Assembly (NCBI GenBank): GCA_030692905.1
Contig: JAUYBT010000228.1
Span: forward strand, 1-6,520
Length of the DNA: 6,520 bases
Direction: 5' to 3'
DNA from: Bacteroidales bacterium
GTDB taxonomy: Bacteria; Bacteroidota; Bacteroidia; Bacteroidales; VadinHA17
The stretch's first letter is position 1, and every line of letters starts with the position of its first letter. A program made the position numbers and the translations under genes. Shown piece by piece: positions 1-5,898 of this stretch. The notes beneath the pieces are model-generated. The model searched no databases. It was not told the origin of the DNA and saw nothing but the letters and a program-made list of their open reading frames with translations.

Positions 1-649
1 GCCCCGGAAGGCCATATATAAAATCAAAGTTTACATTTATGTCCCTCCCGCCTGTTTTCAAATAATTGAATAACTCATCCGGTGGAATTGCCGATGGCAT
101 CCGGTTAACCTGACGGAGTATTTCATCATTGAAATCCTGTATGCCCAGGCTAAAACGGTTAAATCCAGAGGCAATTAATTCATCGATGTATTGAAAAGTT
201 AAATATGCCGGATTACATTCAATTGCAATTTCAGGATTTTCGATGAAAGAGAATGTCGAAAACAAATATTCATTCAAACTTGTTAAGAAACTAATATCCA
301 GAGCGTTTGGTGTGCCTCCTCCATAGTGGATCTGCGATACTAACCGGTTTTTATCAATATAACCTGACACCAATTCAATCTCCTTTTTCAAAGCTTTCAT
401 ATAGGGAATTATCATATCCCCTTTCCCGATCGAACAGGCATTACATCCACAATAATAGCATATCTTCCTGCAAAATGGAATATGGATATATAAAGCGATG
501 TTTTCAGGCTTTCCTTTGTTTGATTCTTTAAGTAAATACAAATAATCACTTTCAGAAAACGTTTCCTTAAAGTGGTTTGCAGGTGGATAACTTGTATATC
601 GCGGAACCGGCACATTGTATTTTTTTAGCAAATCATCAGAAATTTCCAT
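1..649 (-). CDS. hemN: Oxygen-independent coproporphyrinogen III oxidase (HemN), N-terminal 216 residues, cut by window edge
   Basis: This is a radical SAM enzyme that decarboxylates coproporphyrinogen III to protoporphyrinogen IX without oxygen, in the cytoplasm, late in haem synthesis. The frame is open from ATG 649 to base 1. In order it shows the HemN N-terminus YNVPVPRYTSYPP (11-23), YIHIPFC with the cluster cysteines C60, C64 and C67 plus C69 (CRKICYYCGCN), the SAM-binding GGGTP (110-114), GFNRFSLGIQDFN (162-174) and DFIYGLPG (209-216). CGCN and the RYTSYP leader favour HemN over the related HemW and HutW. About half the usual ~450 residues are present. One departure is ECNPAYL (144-150), where the E. 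coli enzyme has, from memory, an ExDPR-type stretch. The start lies 14 bases inside the end of the upstream permease gene, so translation is probably coupled. The leader is A-rich with no Shine-Dalgarno sequence. Confidence 0.9.
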   Translation of the reverse strand, partial: MEISDDLLKKYNVPVPRYTSYPPANHFKETFSESDYLYLLKESNKGKPENIALYIHIPFCRKICYYCGCNACSIGKGDMIIPYMKALKKEIELVSGYIDKNRLVSQIHYGGGTPNALDISFLTSLNEYLFSTFSFIENPEIAIECNPAYLTFQYIDELIASGFNRFSLGIQDFNDEILRQVNRMPSAIPPDELFNYLKTGGRDINVNFDFIYGLPG

Positions 650-1844
650 ATTCTTTTTTTGGGTGAAGTGAATAAAACAAAACTATGAAAGTAATCAGGC
701 AGAGCAGTGCTTCAATTGCAAACAGACCCCTGTAACCAACAATGTCACCAATTTTTCCGCTTAAAACAGCTATGATAAGGCTGCTCAGGTGTGTGATTAC
801 TATCTGAAGTGTAAAATCAGTTCCTTCGCGTCCTTTGCGTACGATGTCCATTGATGTTGTGTAAATAGCGACTGTTGACAAACCATAAGCTCCCCATAAT
901 AAGCCGATACCTGTGTATATGGCTGGCAAAGATGGTGTAGTTCGGGTCATGAACCAGAACCAGGCAGCAGCAACAAGGCTTGCCGATAAAAAGAGGTACA
1001 TCGAAAGAGTCCTCCCTGCTTTTCTGACAATAAAACCGCCTGTCAAAGCTGACAAAGCTGCTATTGAGGTACCAAAGATTCCCGACATAAAACCAATCTG
1101 TTTTATATTGTAACCAAGATCAACCAGATATGGCTTGAGAATAGCAAGGATTCCAATAATACCTGAATAATAAAAAACAAGAATTAAAACCCGTTTATGT
1201 TTCCCTTTTTCGGCAAAAAAACGGTAAATTTCAACAAAAGAAACCCGCTGCTTAGTTTCACTTTCATTGTGAAGAGGTTTCCTGTACAACAGTAAAGGAA
1301 CCACTGCAAAAACGACAAAAGTTGCCAGTAAAATCAATAAGTTCGTCCATCCAAAATAGTAGTAGGCTATTAAAAGTATCCCTGTTCCAAACAGACTGCC
1401 AACAAAACTACCGGCCGATTGCATACTGTTACCAAGGCTCCTTTCGCCGGGTTTTAACTGTAAAATAGCAAAAATATCCACGGCAATATCCTGGGTGGCA
1501 GATGCTATAAAAGCCATGATCATTAGTATTACAATCAGTTTGAAATCAGTTTGCAGATCAAACAACCCGATGCTCAGGATAACAATGGCATAGAACAATT
1601 CTGAAAATAAAATCCAGTTCCTGAGCTGTTTGGTGGTTCTTGCTTTATTATCTATCATGGGCGCCCAAAGAAATTTGAAAATCCATGGCAGTTTTACCAA
1701 TTGAAACAGTCCGATTGATACAAGGGAATATTTCTCCTGACGCATGATGACCGGCACCACCGTGGAGAAGAAACTCATGGGGATGGATTGAGCAATATAC
1801 AAACTAAATAATACGGGAAACTTGTGCCAGGTTTTTTCTTTCAT
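636..1844 (-). CDS. MFS permease of the AmpG / RhtX-FptX type (probable siderophore, haem or porphyrin importer)
   Basis: This is a 402-residue inner-membrane permease with hydrophobic segments along its whole length, consistent with about 12 helices. Its signatures are those of the AmpG-like branch of the major facilitators: QSIP (19-22), LPWIFKFLWAPMID (52-65), ATQDIAVD (116-123) and a Gly/Ser-rich ERSLGNSMQSAGSFVGSLFG stretch from 134. Characterised relatives import muropeptides (AmpG) or ferric siderophores as single polypeptides (RhtX for rhizobactin, FptX for pyochelin). The context decides between these. The gene starts 2 bases after a TonB receptor and its end overlaps hemN by 14 bases, while no cell-wall gene is nearby. 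Import of an iron chelate, haem or porphyrin from the periplasm is therefore the better guess. The substrate cannot be read from the sequence. The start is ATG 1844 in TAACTATG, just after the receptor stop. Confidence 0.8.
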   Translation of the reverse strand: MKEKTWHKFPVLFSLYIAQSIPMSFFSTVVPVIMRQEKYSLVSIGLFQLVKLPWIFKFLWAPMIDNKARTTKQLRNWILFSELFYAIVILSIGLFDLQTDFKLIVILMIMAFIASATQDIAVDIFAILQLKPGERSLGNSMQSAGSFVGSLFGTGILLIAYYYFGWTNLLILLATFVVFAVVPLLLYRKPLHNESETKQRVSFVEIYRFFAEKGKHKRVLILVFYYSGIIGILAILKPYLVDLGYNIKQIGFMSGIFGTSIAALSALTGGFIVRKAGRTLSMYLFLSASLVAAAWFWFMTRTTPSLPAIYTGIGLLWGAYGLSTVAIYTTSMDIVRKGREGTDFTLQIVITHLSSLIIAVLSGKIGDIVGYRGLFAIEALLCLITFIVLFYSLHPKKEYGNF

Positions 1845-1846
1845 AG

Positions 1847-3940
1847 TTAAAACTTTACAGATAAATTCATCCCGATTTGCATGGGTTTTCCTGTTTGGAC
1901 ATATTTATTACCTAATGCTTCAAAGTAAAATGCGTCATATTTTGTATTCATGAGGTTTTTAGACCAGATATCGAATTGTAACGATTTCCGGAAGAAAGAA
2001 ATCTTGCCATTCAATAAACCATAATAAGATTGTTTATGAGAATTTTCTTCATTCCAGAAAATTTCTCCTGCTCCACGGTACAATAAATTAAGCTTAATAT
2101 TGTCTAAAATATTGGAATTTTGGACTTTGAAAGATTTACCGGCCTGAAAAGCAATTGTATGACGCGGGACATAAGGTAAATAATTGTTGTTGTAGTTAGT
2201 TGTTGAATTAACCACATTTGAGAGAAAAACTGCATTGGTGTAACCGTATGTTAACATAAATTCATATCCTTTCCGAGGTATTGTTTTCAATGATAATTCT
2301 CCGCCCTTGCTTACAGAATGTCCTGCATTTTTCAACATGGAACCTCTGCCGCTTGGAACAGTCTGATAAATCTGCTGGTTTTTCCAGTCGATATAGAAAA
2401 GAGCAACATCAGCATACAATCGGTTTTTTAATAAGGGCGTTTTAATCCCGGCTTCGTAATTCCAGCTGTATTCAGGATCGAAAGTAAGATCTTCGGGACG
2501 CTCGAAAGTAGAATTAAATCCTCCGGTTTTATATCCCCTGGCAACAACAACATACAAATTACTATTTTTTAGCTTATAGTTAAATGCTAAACGAGGTATT
2601 ATTTCGAGTGATTTTAATGAAGGGTAAACCGTATCGGCTAAATTCGCAAATTTGCCTTTAAGAATTCTGTCATAGTTATATTTCAGTATATCTTTTTCCG
2701 AATCAACCCTGATCCCCCCGGTTAGTGTAAGGTTTTTAATCAGAAAATCAGCGATGGAAGACTGGTGGAAAAATGCAAAACCATTAATTTTATGATCATA
2801 TGTTTTAAAATATTTCATCTTTGATTTATAAACATCAACATCCACCGCATTATCGAATGCCTGGTAAAAAGCATATCCCCCGAGCAACCAGTTATACCTC
2901 TTATTACCCTTTGACCGGACAATTAACTCCTGTGAGAGCATGTTTTGTTTCTGCTTCTGGGATATAAAATAAAGTGAGTCCGGTGTAAAATCCTGGTCAA
3001 TATCCTGAAGATCATTAAGATATTGATATGAGATTGCCGCAACTAATTCGAAATTATCAGCAGAATATTTTATCAGCATTGCATCGGAAAACAAACTTCT
3101 ATTATATGAACTGTACTGGTTATAATTAATTTTTTCAGCAATCTTGAGCGAATCATTGTAAAGAGCATATGGGTAGCCTCCCTGCCTGCTTAACTCAAAT
3201 CCGGCAATGTTTTCAATAGTTAACCTGTCTGATAATTCATAAATCATCCTGTTACGGAAGCCGTATGAATTAAGCTCATCAACCTGTTTTCCTGAATAAT
3301 GGTTGGTATAAAATCCATCATTATGCAAATAGTTGAGGGCAATGGAATATCCAAATCTGTCATTTATTTTGCCGTAATGACCGCCATTTACCGAATAGGT
3401 ACCATAGTTCCCGGCTGAAAGCTTAAGGTGAGTCCCCTTATAATCCATCGGCGATATGGTAACAATATTTACTATGCCTCCCATTGTGTTTCTTCCAAAC
3501 AGGGTTCCCTGAGGTCCGCGAAGCACTTCAATCCGTTTAATATCGAAAAAATCGAAATCGAATGCTGCCTTTTCGAAGTAAGGTACATAGTCGACATATA
3601 AGCCAACCGAAGGGGAATTTATCCTTGAACCGATACCTCTGATGTAAACCGGAGAGGTTAGTTTGGAACCATAATCAGGCATAAAAAAATTAGGCGCAGT
3701 AGCTGATATTTCATTTAGCGACCGGATTTCATTTTCTTCGATACTATTTGAGGAAATGACAGAAACTGAGGCTGGTATCGCCTTGTAAGTTATGTTATCT
3801 TTAGAAGCCTTGATGACAATTTCACCTAATTCAATTGACTTCATTTTGGTGCTGTCAGGTGCAAGATTTATTTCCTGTGCTTCTAATTTTGAAATACACA
3901 GGGCCAAAAAAATAATACTATATTGAATTTGCTTTCTCAC
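1847..3940 (-). CDS. TonB-dependent outer-membrane receptor (siderophore / haem type)
   Basis: This 697-residue receptor would bind a scarce ligand outside the cell and admit it to the periplasm using TonB-ExbBD energy. Residues 1-21 form a signal peptide (RKQ, then IIFLALCIS, possible cleavage after LEA). LGEIVIKA (38-45) is a likely TonB box. The plug follows, with PVYIRGIGSR (97-106), VGLYVD (112-117) and RIEVLRGPQGTLFGRNTMGG (136-155). The rest is rich in alternating aromatic strands and ends in NLSVKF with a terminal Phe, as in 22-strand barrels. There is no N-terminal carboxypeptidase-like extension and no SusD partner, so it is not a SusC-type glycan porin. The plug wording resembles siderophore receptors of the FyuA kind. 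The start is GTG; the nearest in-frame stop lies 15 codons upstream, and the next Met (33) would remove the signal peptide. It is the first gene of the tight unit with the permease and hemN. Confidence 0.92.
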   Translation of the reverse strand: MRKQIQYSIIFLALCISKLEAQEINLAPDSTKMKSIELGEIVIKASKDNITYKAIPASVSVISSNSIEENEIRSLNEISATAPNFFMPDYGSKLTSPVYIRGIGSRINSPSVGLYVDYVPYFEKAAFDFDFFDIKRIEVLRGPQGTLFGRNTMGGIVNIVTISPMDYKGTHLKLSAGNYGTYSVNGGHYGKINDRFGYSIALNYLHNDGFYTNHYSGKQVDELNSYGFRNRMIYELSDRLTIENIAGFELSRQGGYPYALYNDSLKIAEKINYNQYSSYNRSLFSDAMLIKYSADNFELVAAISYQYLNDLQDIDQDFTPDSLYFISQKQKQNMLSQELIVRSKGNKRYNWLLGGYAFYQAFDNAVDVDVYKSKMKYFKTYDHKINGFAFFHQSSIADFLIKNLTLTGGIRVDSEKDILKYNYDRILKGKFANLADTVYPSLKSLEIIPRLAFNYKLKNSNLYVVVARGYKTGGFNSTFERPEDLTFDPEYSWNYEAGIKTPLLKNRLYADVALFYIDWKNQQIYQTVPSGRGSMLKNAGHSVSKGGELSLKTIPRKGYEFMLTYGYTNAVFLSNVVNSTTNYNNNYLPYVPRHTIAFQAGKSFKVQNSNILDNIKLNLLYRGAGEIFWNEENSHKQSYYGLLNGKISFFRKSLQFDIWSKNLMNTKYDAFYFEALGNKYVQTGKPMQIGMNLSVKF

Positions 3941-4172
3941 AATAATTCCATTTATAAATTTTCTTGAAAAAAAAGTTTAGTTCTCGTGACAAAATGATTT
4001 ATTGGAAACCCACCTGTTCTTTGAATTCAAATGATACCAATAAGCTGGTTTCCATAAAGAAAAGATATGCCTACTTAGTAATAACGGCTTTCCCGCCATT
4101 CTTTTAGCATGGCTGAATGTTTCTTCTCTTAAATCAAAACTGCCTGATTGTAAAAAATCCGACTATTCTATT
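3941..4172 (-). promoter_or_regulatory. Leader region upstream of the TonB receptor with inverted repeats
   Basis: This is non-coding spacer between the small membrane-protein gene and the receptor. It holds a perfect 12-bp palindrome TTTGAATTCAAA (4020-4031). Flanking it is a long-range inverted repeat, TGGAAACC (4003-4010) with GGTTTCCA (4047-4054), 36 bases apart. Read on the minus strand there is also a possible small hairpin, AATGGC-gggaaa-GCCGTT with one G-U pair, near 4086-4103. I found no clean TAnnTTTG box on the minus strand; the nearest is TCATTTTG (3997 to 3990), one base off. The segment could be a receptor-specific control region or an untranslated stretch of a longer transcript starting near 4538. 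No known riboswitch class was recognised. Confidence 0.35.
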
Positions 4173-4523
4173 TTATCCCAGATACGGCGGGGGCCGTGGA
4201 AAAAGACTACACCTGTAGAAATGAAAACTGATTTTTCTGTCAGGAATATAATGAGGTAAAAAGATGAAATGTTCCTGGAATATTTTTATATCACCCGCAT
4301 TTGAACGGGCAACCTGTTTACCATTAAATGCTTGTTGATAATAAAATATATTACCATGGGTCTGAACAGATGAGTTTTTTACGTATTGTTCTTTTTCTTG
4401 ATAAAGAATAGCGTTGTCTTTGGCTTTTGTTTTGTTGAGAGCATACGCGCCAAAATATAGCATGTAGGCGGATGCTAAAATAATTAATGGAATATTTGTT
4501 AAAAATGATCCGAATGGAAACAT
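4173..4523 (-). CDS. Unrecognised small single-helix membrane protein with RPPP tail
   Basis: This gene encodes 116 residues and I do not recognise the family. One hydrophobic helix spans roughly residues 7-27 (TNIPLIILASAYMLYFGAYAL). It is followed by a basic stretch (K31, K33, K35), which favours a cytoplasmic C-terminal part. After a polar middle the tail is aromatic and basic with H85, H91, H101 and C105, ending RPPPYLG. The start is ATG 4523. The frame extends to a TTG at 4535, but that codon lies only a few bases from the transcription start predicted by the promoter at 4544-4574, whereas ATG 4523 leaves about 15 bases of leader. The gene is co-oriented with the receptor, permease and hemN and may be the first gene of their transcript, so an accessory role in the same uptake process is possible. 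That role is inferred from position only. Confidence 0.55.
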   Translation of the reverse strand: MFPFGSFLTNIPLIILASAYMLYFGAYALNKTKAKDNAILYQEKEQYVKNSSVQTHGNIFYYQQAFNGKQVARSNAGDIKIFQEHFIFLPHYIPDRKISFHFYRCSLFPRPPPYLG

Positions 4524-4543
4524 ATTAATCAACAATAAGGCCG

Positions 4544-4574
4544 CAAATTTAAGTATTAAATCTTTACAAACAAA
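4544..4574 (-). promoter_or_regulatory. Bacteroidetes-type promoter for the small membrane protein (and possibly the receptor unit)
   Basis: Read on the minus strand, TTTG (4574 to 4571) is followed after exactly 19 bases by TAAATTTG (4551 to 4544). This fits the Bacteroidetes primary sigma pattern TTTG-N19/20-TAnnTTTG. Transcription would start near 4538, about 15 bases ahead of ATG 4523. This is the only site in the window where both boxes match with ideal spacing. Confidence 0.6.
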
Positions 4575-4635
4575 ATTTTACATATCTTTCTAAAATGAAA
4601 TGCAATACTGAATTGTAAAAAAAATTCCCAATCAC

Positions 4636-4662
4636 AATTGATCCTTTTCTTCCGGATCAATT
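4636..4662. terminator. Perfect 9-bp-arm hairpin, possible mntP terminator or operator
   Basis: AATTGATCC (4636-4644) and GGATCAATT (4654-4662) are perfect inverted arms around a 9-base loop. On the minus strand a run of eight T (4624 to 4617) follows about a dozen bases after the stem. It could therefore end transcripts that leave mntP 155 bases upstream, although the T run is further away than in a standard intrinsic terminator and the stem is AT-rich. The hairpin also lies immediately 5' of a plus-strand TATCTTTG box (4666-4673), so an operator is an alternative. Confidence 0.4.
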
Positions 4663-4665
4663 TCA

Positions 4666-4673
4666 TATCTTTG
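4666..4673 (+). promoter_or_regulatory. Possible plus-strand -7 box without an intact gene
   Basis: TATCTTTG fits the TAnnTTTG -7 consensus. No TTTG or TTG lies at the expected ~19-base distance upstream; the nearest TTG, at 4638-4640, is 25 bases away. Downstream there is only a 15-codon stub starting at 4726, so this may be a relic promoter or a chance match. Confidence 0.25.
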
Positions 4674-4725
4674 ATTTAATATTATACGTGTATTTTGTGC
4701 ACTTTATGTTTAACATTAAAATATT

Positions 4726-4773
4726 ATGGAAAAATCAATTAAGATTTTAATGCTTTCTACAGCACTGATATAA
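4726..4773 (+). pseudogene. Possible relic: signal-peptide-like 15-codon ORF (MEKSIKILMLSTALI, stop)
   Basis: ATG at 4726 opens a frame reading MEKSIKILMLSTALI and stops at TAA 4771-4773. The composition, a short charged start with two lysines followed by a hydrophobic run, is that of the first half of a Sec signal peptide. It stops where the hydrophobic core should continue. A TAnnTTTG box lies about 50 bases upstream. It could be the surviving 5' end of a lost secreted-protein gene, a very small membrane peptide, or chance. No continuation in another frame was recognised before mntP. Confidence 0.25.
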
Positions 4774-4775
4774 GA

Positions 4776-4800
4776 ATTTCCCGCAGATCTCGCTGATTTT
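4776..4800. repeat. Fragment resembling a dispersed CGCAGATTT-type Bacteroidetes repeat
   Basis: The stretch contains CCCGCAGATCTCGCTGATTT, in which two roughly 9-base units, CGCAGATCT and CGCTGATTT, follow each other. From memory, arrays of CGCAGATTT / CGCTGATTT units recur between genes in many Bacteroidetes genomes. Only one pair is present here, so the assignment rests on resemblance. Confidence 0.3.
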
Positions 4801-4817
4801 CAATTGGGTAATCTTTT

Positions 4818-5381
4818 TCAGCTTGCAAGATAATGCTCCAGAAAGATCTTTAAACCTATTGCGATTAAAATCAGTCCTCCGATAATTTCGACTTTGTTTC
4901 CAAGTCTCTCCCCTGCTGATTTTCCAATTCTGATTGCTGTCATCGAAGCGAGGAACGTTACAACCCCAATAAGAATTCCGGATTTCCAGATCACTACATT
5001 CAGCAGGGCAAAACTTATTCCAACTGCAAATGCATCAATGCTGGTTCCAAGAGCTATTGTCAATAGGACAATTGTGTTGCCGAAATCTTTTGTTTCGTTT
5101 TCATTAGTTTTTTTAAGCCCTTCAACAATCATTTTAATTCCCAGGAAAGAAAGCAATGCTAAGGCAATCCAGTGATCTGTTGCTTTCAAAATACTTGAAA
5201 TTACAGATCCGAGGAAATAACCGGCAACTGTCAGTCCTCCCTGAAAAACAGCAAGAACAGTCGCAACTCTTATCGCTTGTCTGAATCGGATACTGCTCAG
5301 GATAACGCCATAGGATAATGAAACAGCAAATGTGTCAAAAGATAAGCCCAGTGCAACAGCCAGTATTGTGAAAAAGTCCAT
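4818..5381 (-). CDS. mntP: Manganese efflux pump MntP (YebN family)
   Basis: This inner-membrane exporter expels Mn2+ and protects against manganese excess. Its 187 residues match the usual family length and six-helix layout. The two homologous halves each carry the signature with an acidic metal-site residue: GLSFDTFAVSLS (D16) and GTSIDAFAVGIS (D116). The acidic loop between the halves (KKTNENETKD, 90-99) and the C-terminal GKSAGERLGNKVEIIGGLILIAIG stretch, with its conserved glycines (from 153), are also typical. The start is ATG 5381, whose MDFFTILAVALGLS opening aligns with the family N-terminus. The gene diverges from dtd across a 59-base gap. The leader predicted from the TATATTTG box at 5408 to 5401 is only about 15 bases, too short for the yybP-ykoY manganese riboswitch that controls mntP in some other bacteria. 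Any metal control would have to act at the promoter palindrome. Confidence 0.93.
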   Translation of the reverse strand: MDFFTILAVALGLSFDTFAVSLSYGVILSSIRFRQAIRVATVLAVFQGGLTVAGYFLGSVISSILKATDHWIALALLSFLGIKMIVEGLKKTNENETKDFGNTIVLLTIALGTSIDAFAVGISFALLNVVIWKSGILIGVVTFLASMTAIRIGKSAGERLGNKVEIIGGLILIAIGLKIFLEHYLAS

Positions 5382-5389
5382 AGTGCAAT

Positions 5390-5403
5390 CGCAAGTTGCG
5401 CAA
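5390..5403. promoter_or_regulatory. Small GC-rich palindromes beside the divergent promoter
   Basis: CGCAAGTTGCG (5390-5400) is a perfect inverted repeat with 5-base arms. It overlaps the 8-bp palindrome TTGCGCAA (5396-5403). Both lie between the mntP -7 box and the mntP start, around the predicted mntP transcription start. A bound regulator could block mntP here; no regulator is identified. Confidence 0.25.
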
Positions 5404-5419
5404 ATATAACTTATATTTG
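5401..5419. promoter_or_regulatory. Symmetric divergent promoter core for mntP and dtd
   Basis: CAAATATAACTTATATTTG is a perfect palindrome, two 9-base arms around one base. Each arm contains TATATTTG, matching the -7 consensus TAnnTTTG: plus strand 5412-5419 toward dtd, minus strand 5408 to 5401 toward mntP. The predicted leaders are about 15 bases to each ATG. Neither side has a clear TTTG at the -33 position. The overlapping boxes imply that polymerase can serve only one direction at a time. The 9-1-9 geometry is also that of a dimeric repressor site such as Fur-type operators, but the sequence is not the classical Fur box. Confidence 0.5.
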
Positions 5420-5440
5420 AACACCTTAAAAATGATTCCC

Positions 5441-5893
5441 ATGAGAGCTGTTATTCAACGGGTAAGCAGGGCTTCTGTGACAATCAAAAATAAGATCAAG
5501 TCGGAAATCGGTGCAGGTTTGCTTGTTCTTGTGGGTATCGAAGAATCTGATAATGATACTGATATTGAATGGTTGTGCAATAAAGTTGTACAGCTCCGGA
5601 TTTTTAATGACAGTAACGAAGTAATGAACCTTTCGGTTCTGGATGTTGATGGAAGTGTCCTAGCAATCAGTCAGTTCACGCTTCATGCCAAAACCCGGAA
5701 AGGGAACAGGCCGTCATATATACGTGCAGCACATCCCGACATTGCGATTCCTTTGTATAACAGGTTTGTCAGCACCCTTTCCAGTCTTATGGGTAAAAAG
5801 GTTGGGACAGGAGAGTTTGGTGCAATGATGCAGATAGAGTTAGTTAATGATGGTCCGGTTACAATAATTATTGATACGAAAGAAAAGGAATAA
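5441..5893 (+). CDS. dtd: D-aminoacyl-tRNA deacylase (DTD1)
   Basis: This cytoplasmic proofreading enzyme hydrolyses D-amino acids, and also glycine mischarged on tRNA-Ala, from tRNA. Its 150 residues are the usual length. It opens MRAVIQRVSRASVTI and carries both active-site motifs that meet across the homodimer interface: SQFTL (77-81) and the Gly-cisPro motif NDGPVT (136-141). It also has GNRPSYIRAA (88-97) and TGEFGAMM (123-130). ATG 5441 is chosen because families start at MRxVIQRV. An in-frame ATG at 5432 (adding MIP) and a TTG at 5396 exist; the TTG lies upstream of the predicted promoter box and can be dismissed. The gene diverges from mntP. The next plus-strand gene begins 85 bases downstream with no evident promoter or terminator between them, so co-transcription is possible without implying a shared function. 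Confidence 0.95.
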   Translation: MRAVIQRVSRASVTIKNKIKSEIGAGLLVLVGIEESDNDTDIEWLCNKVVQLRIFNDSNEVMNLSVLDVDGSVLAISQFTLHAKTRKGNRPSYIRAAHPDIAIPLYNRFVSTLSSLMGKKVGTGEFGAMMQIELVNDGPVTIIIDTKEKE

Positions 5894-5898
5894 CGGGG

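Noticed and set aside
307..615. Short open frames on both strands within the first 650 bases
   Set aside because: They overlap hemN in other frames; the hemN frame is continuous and carries the radical SAM motifs.
913..1113. Plus-strand 66-codon frame
   Set aside because: It is antisense to the permease gene, has no recognisable product and no promoter.
636..1844. True AmpG muropeptide permease for beta-lactamase induction
   Set aside because: Similarity to the AmpG branch is real, but no peptidoglycan or ampC/ampR gene is nearby, and the neighbours are a TonB receptor and hemN.
3880..3940. Lipoprotein signal (Cys15) in the receptor
   Set aside because: The residues before Cys15 (LAL) do not form a lipobox; an ordinary Sec signal peptide ending near LEA fits better.
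4524..4535. TTG start at 4535 for the small membrane protein
   Set aside because: It lies only a few bases from the predicted transcription start; ATG 4523 leaves a normal short leader.
4894..5175. Plus-strand 93-codon frame
   Set aside because: It is antisense to mntP, whose duplicated motifs are clear.
5396..5440. TTG start giving a longer dtd product
   Set aside because: The extra residues do not fit the family N-terminus, and the predicted -7 box at 5412-5419 would lie inside the coding sequence.
5382..5440. Manganese riboswitch (yybP-ykoY) upstream of mntP
   Set aside because: The whole gap is 59 bases and the predicted leader about 15, too short for that element.
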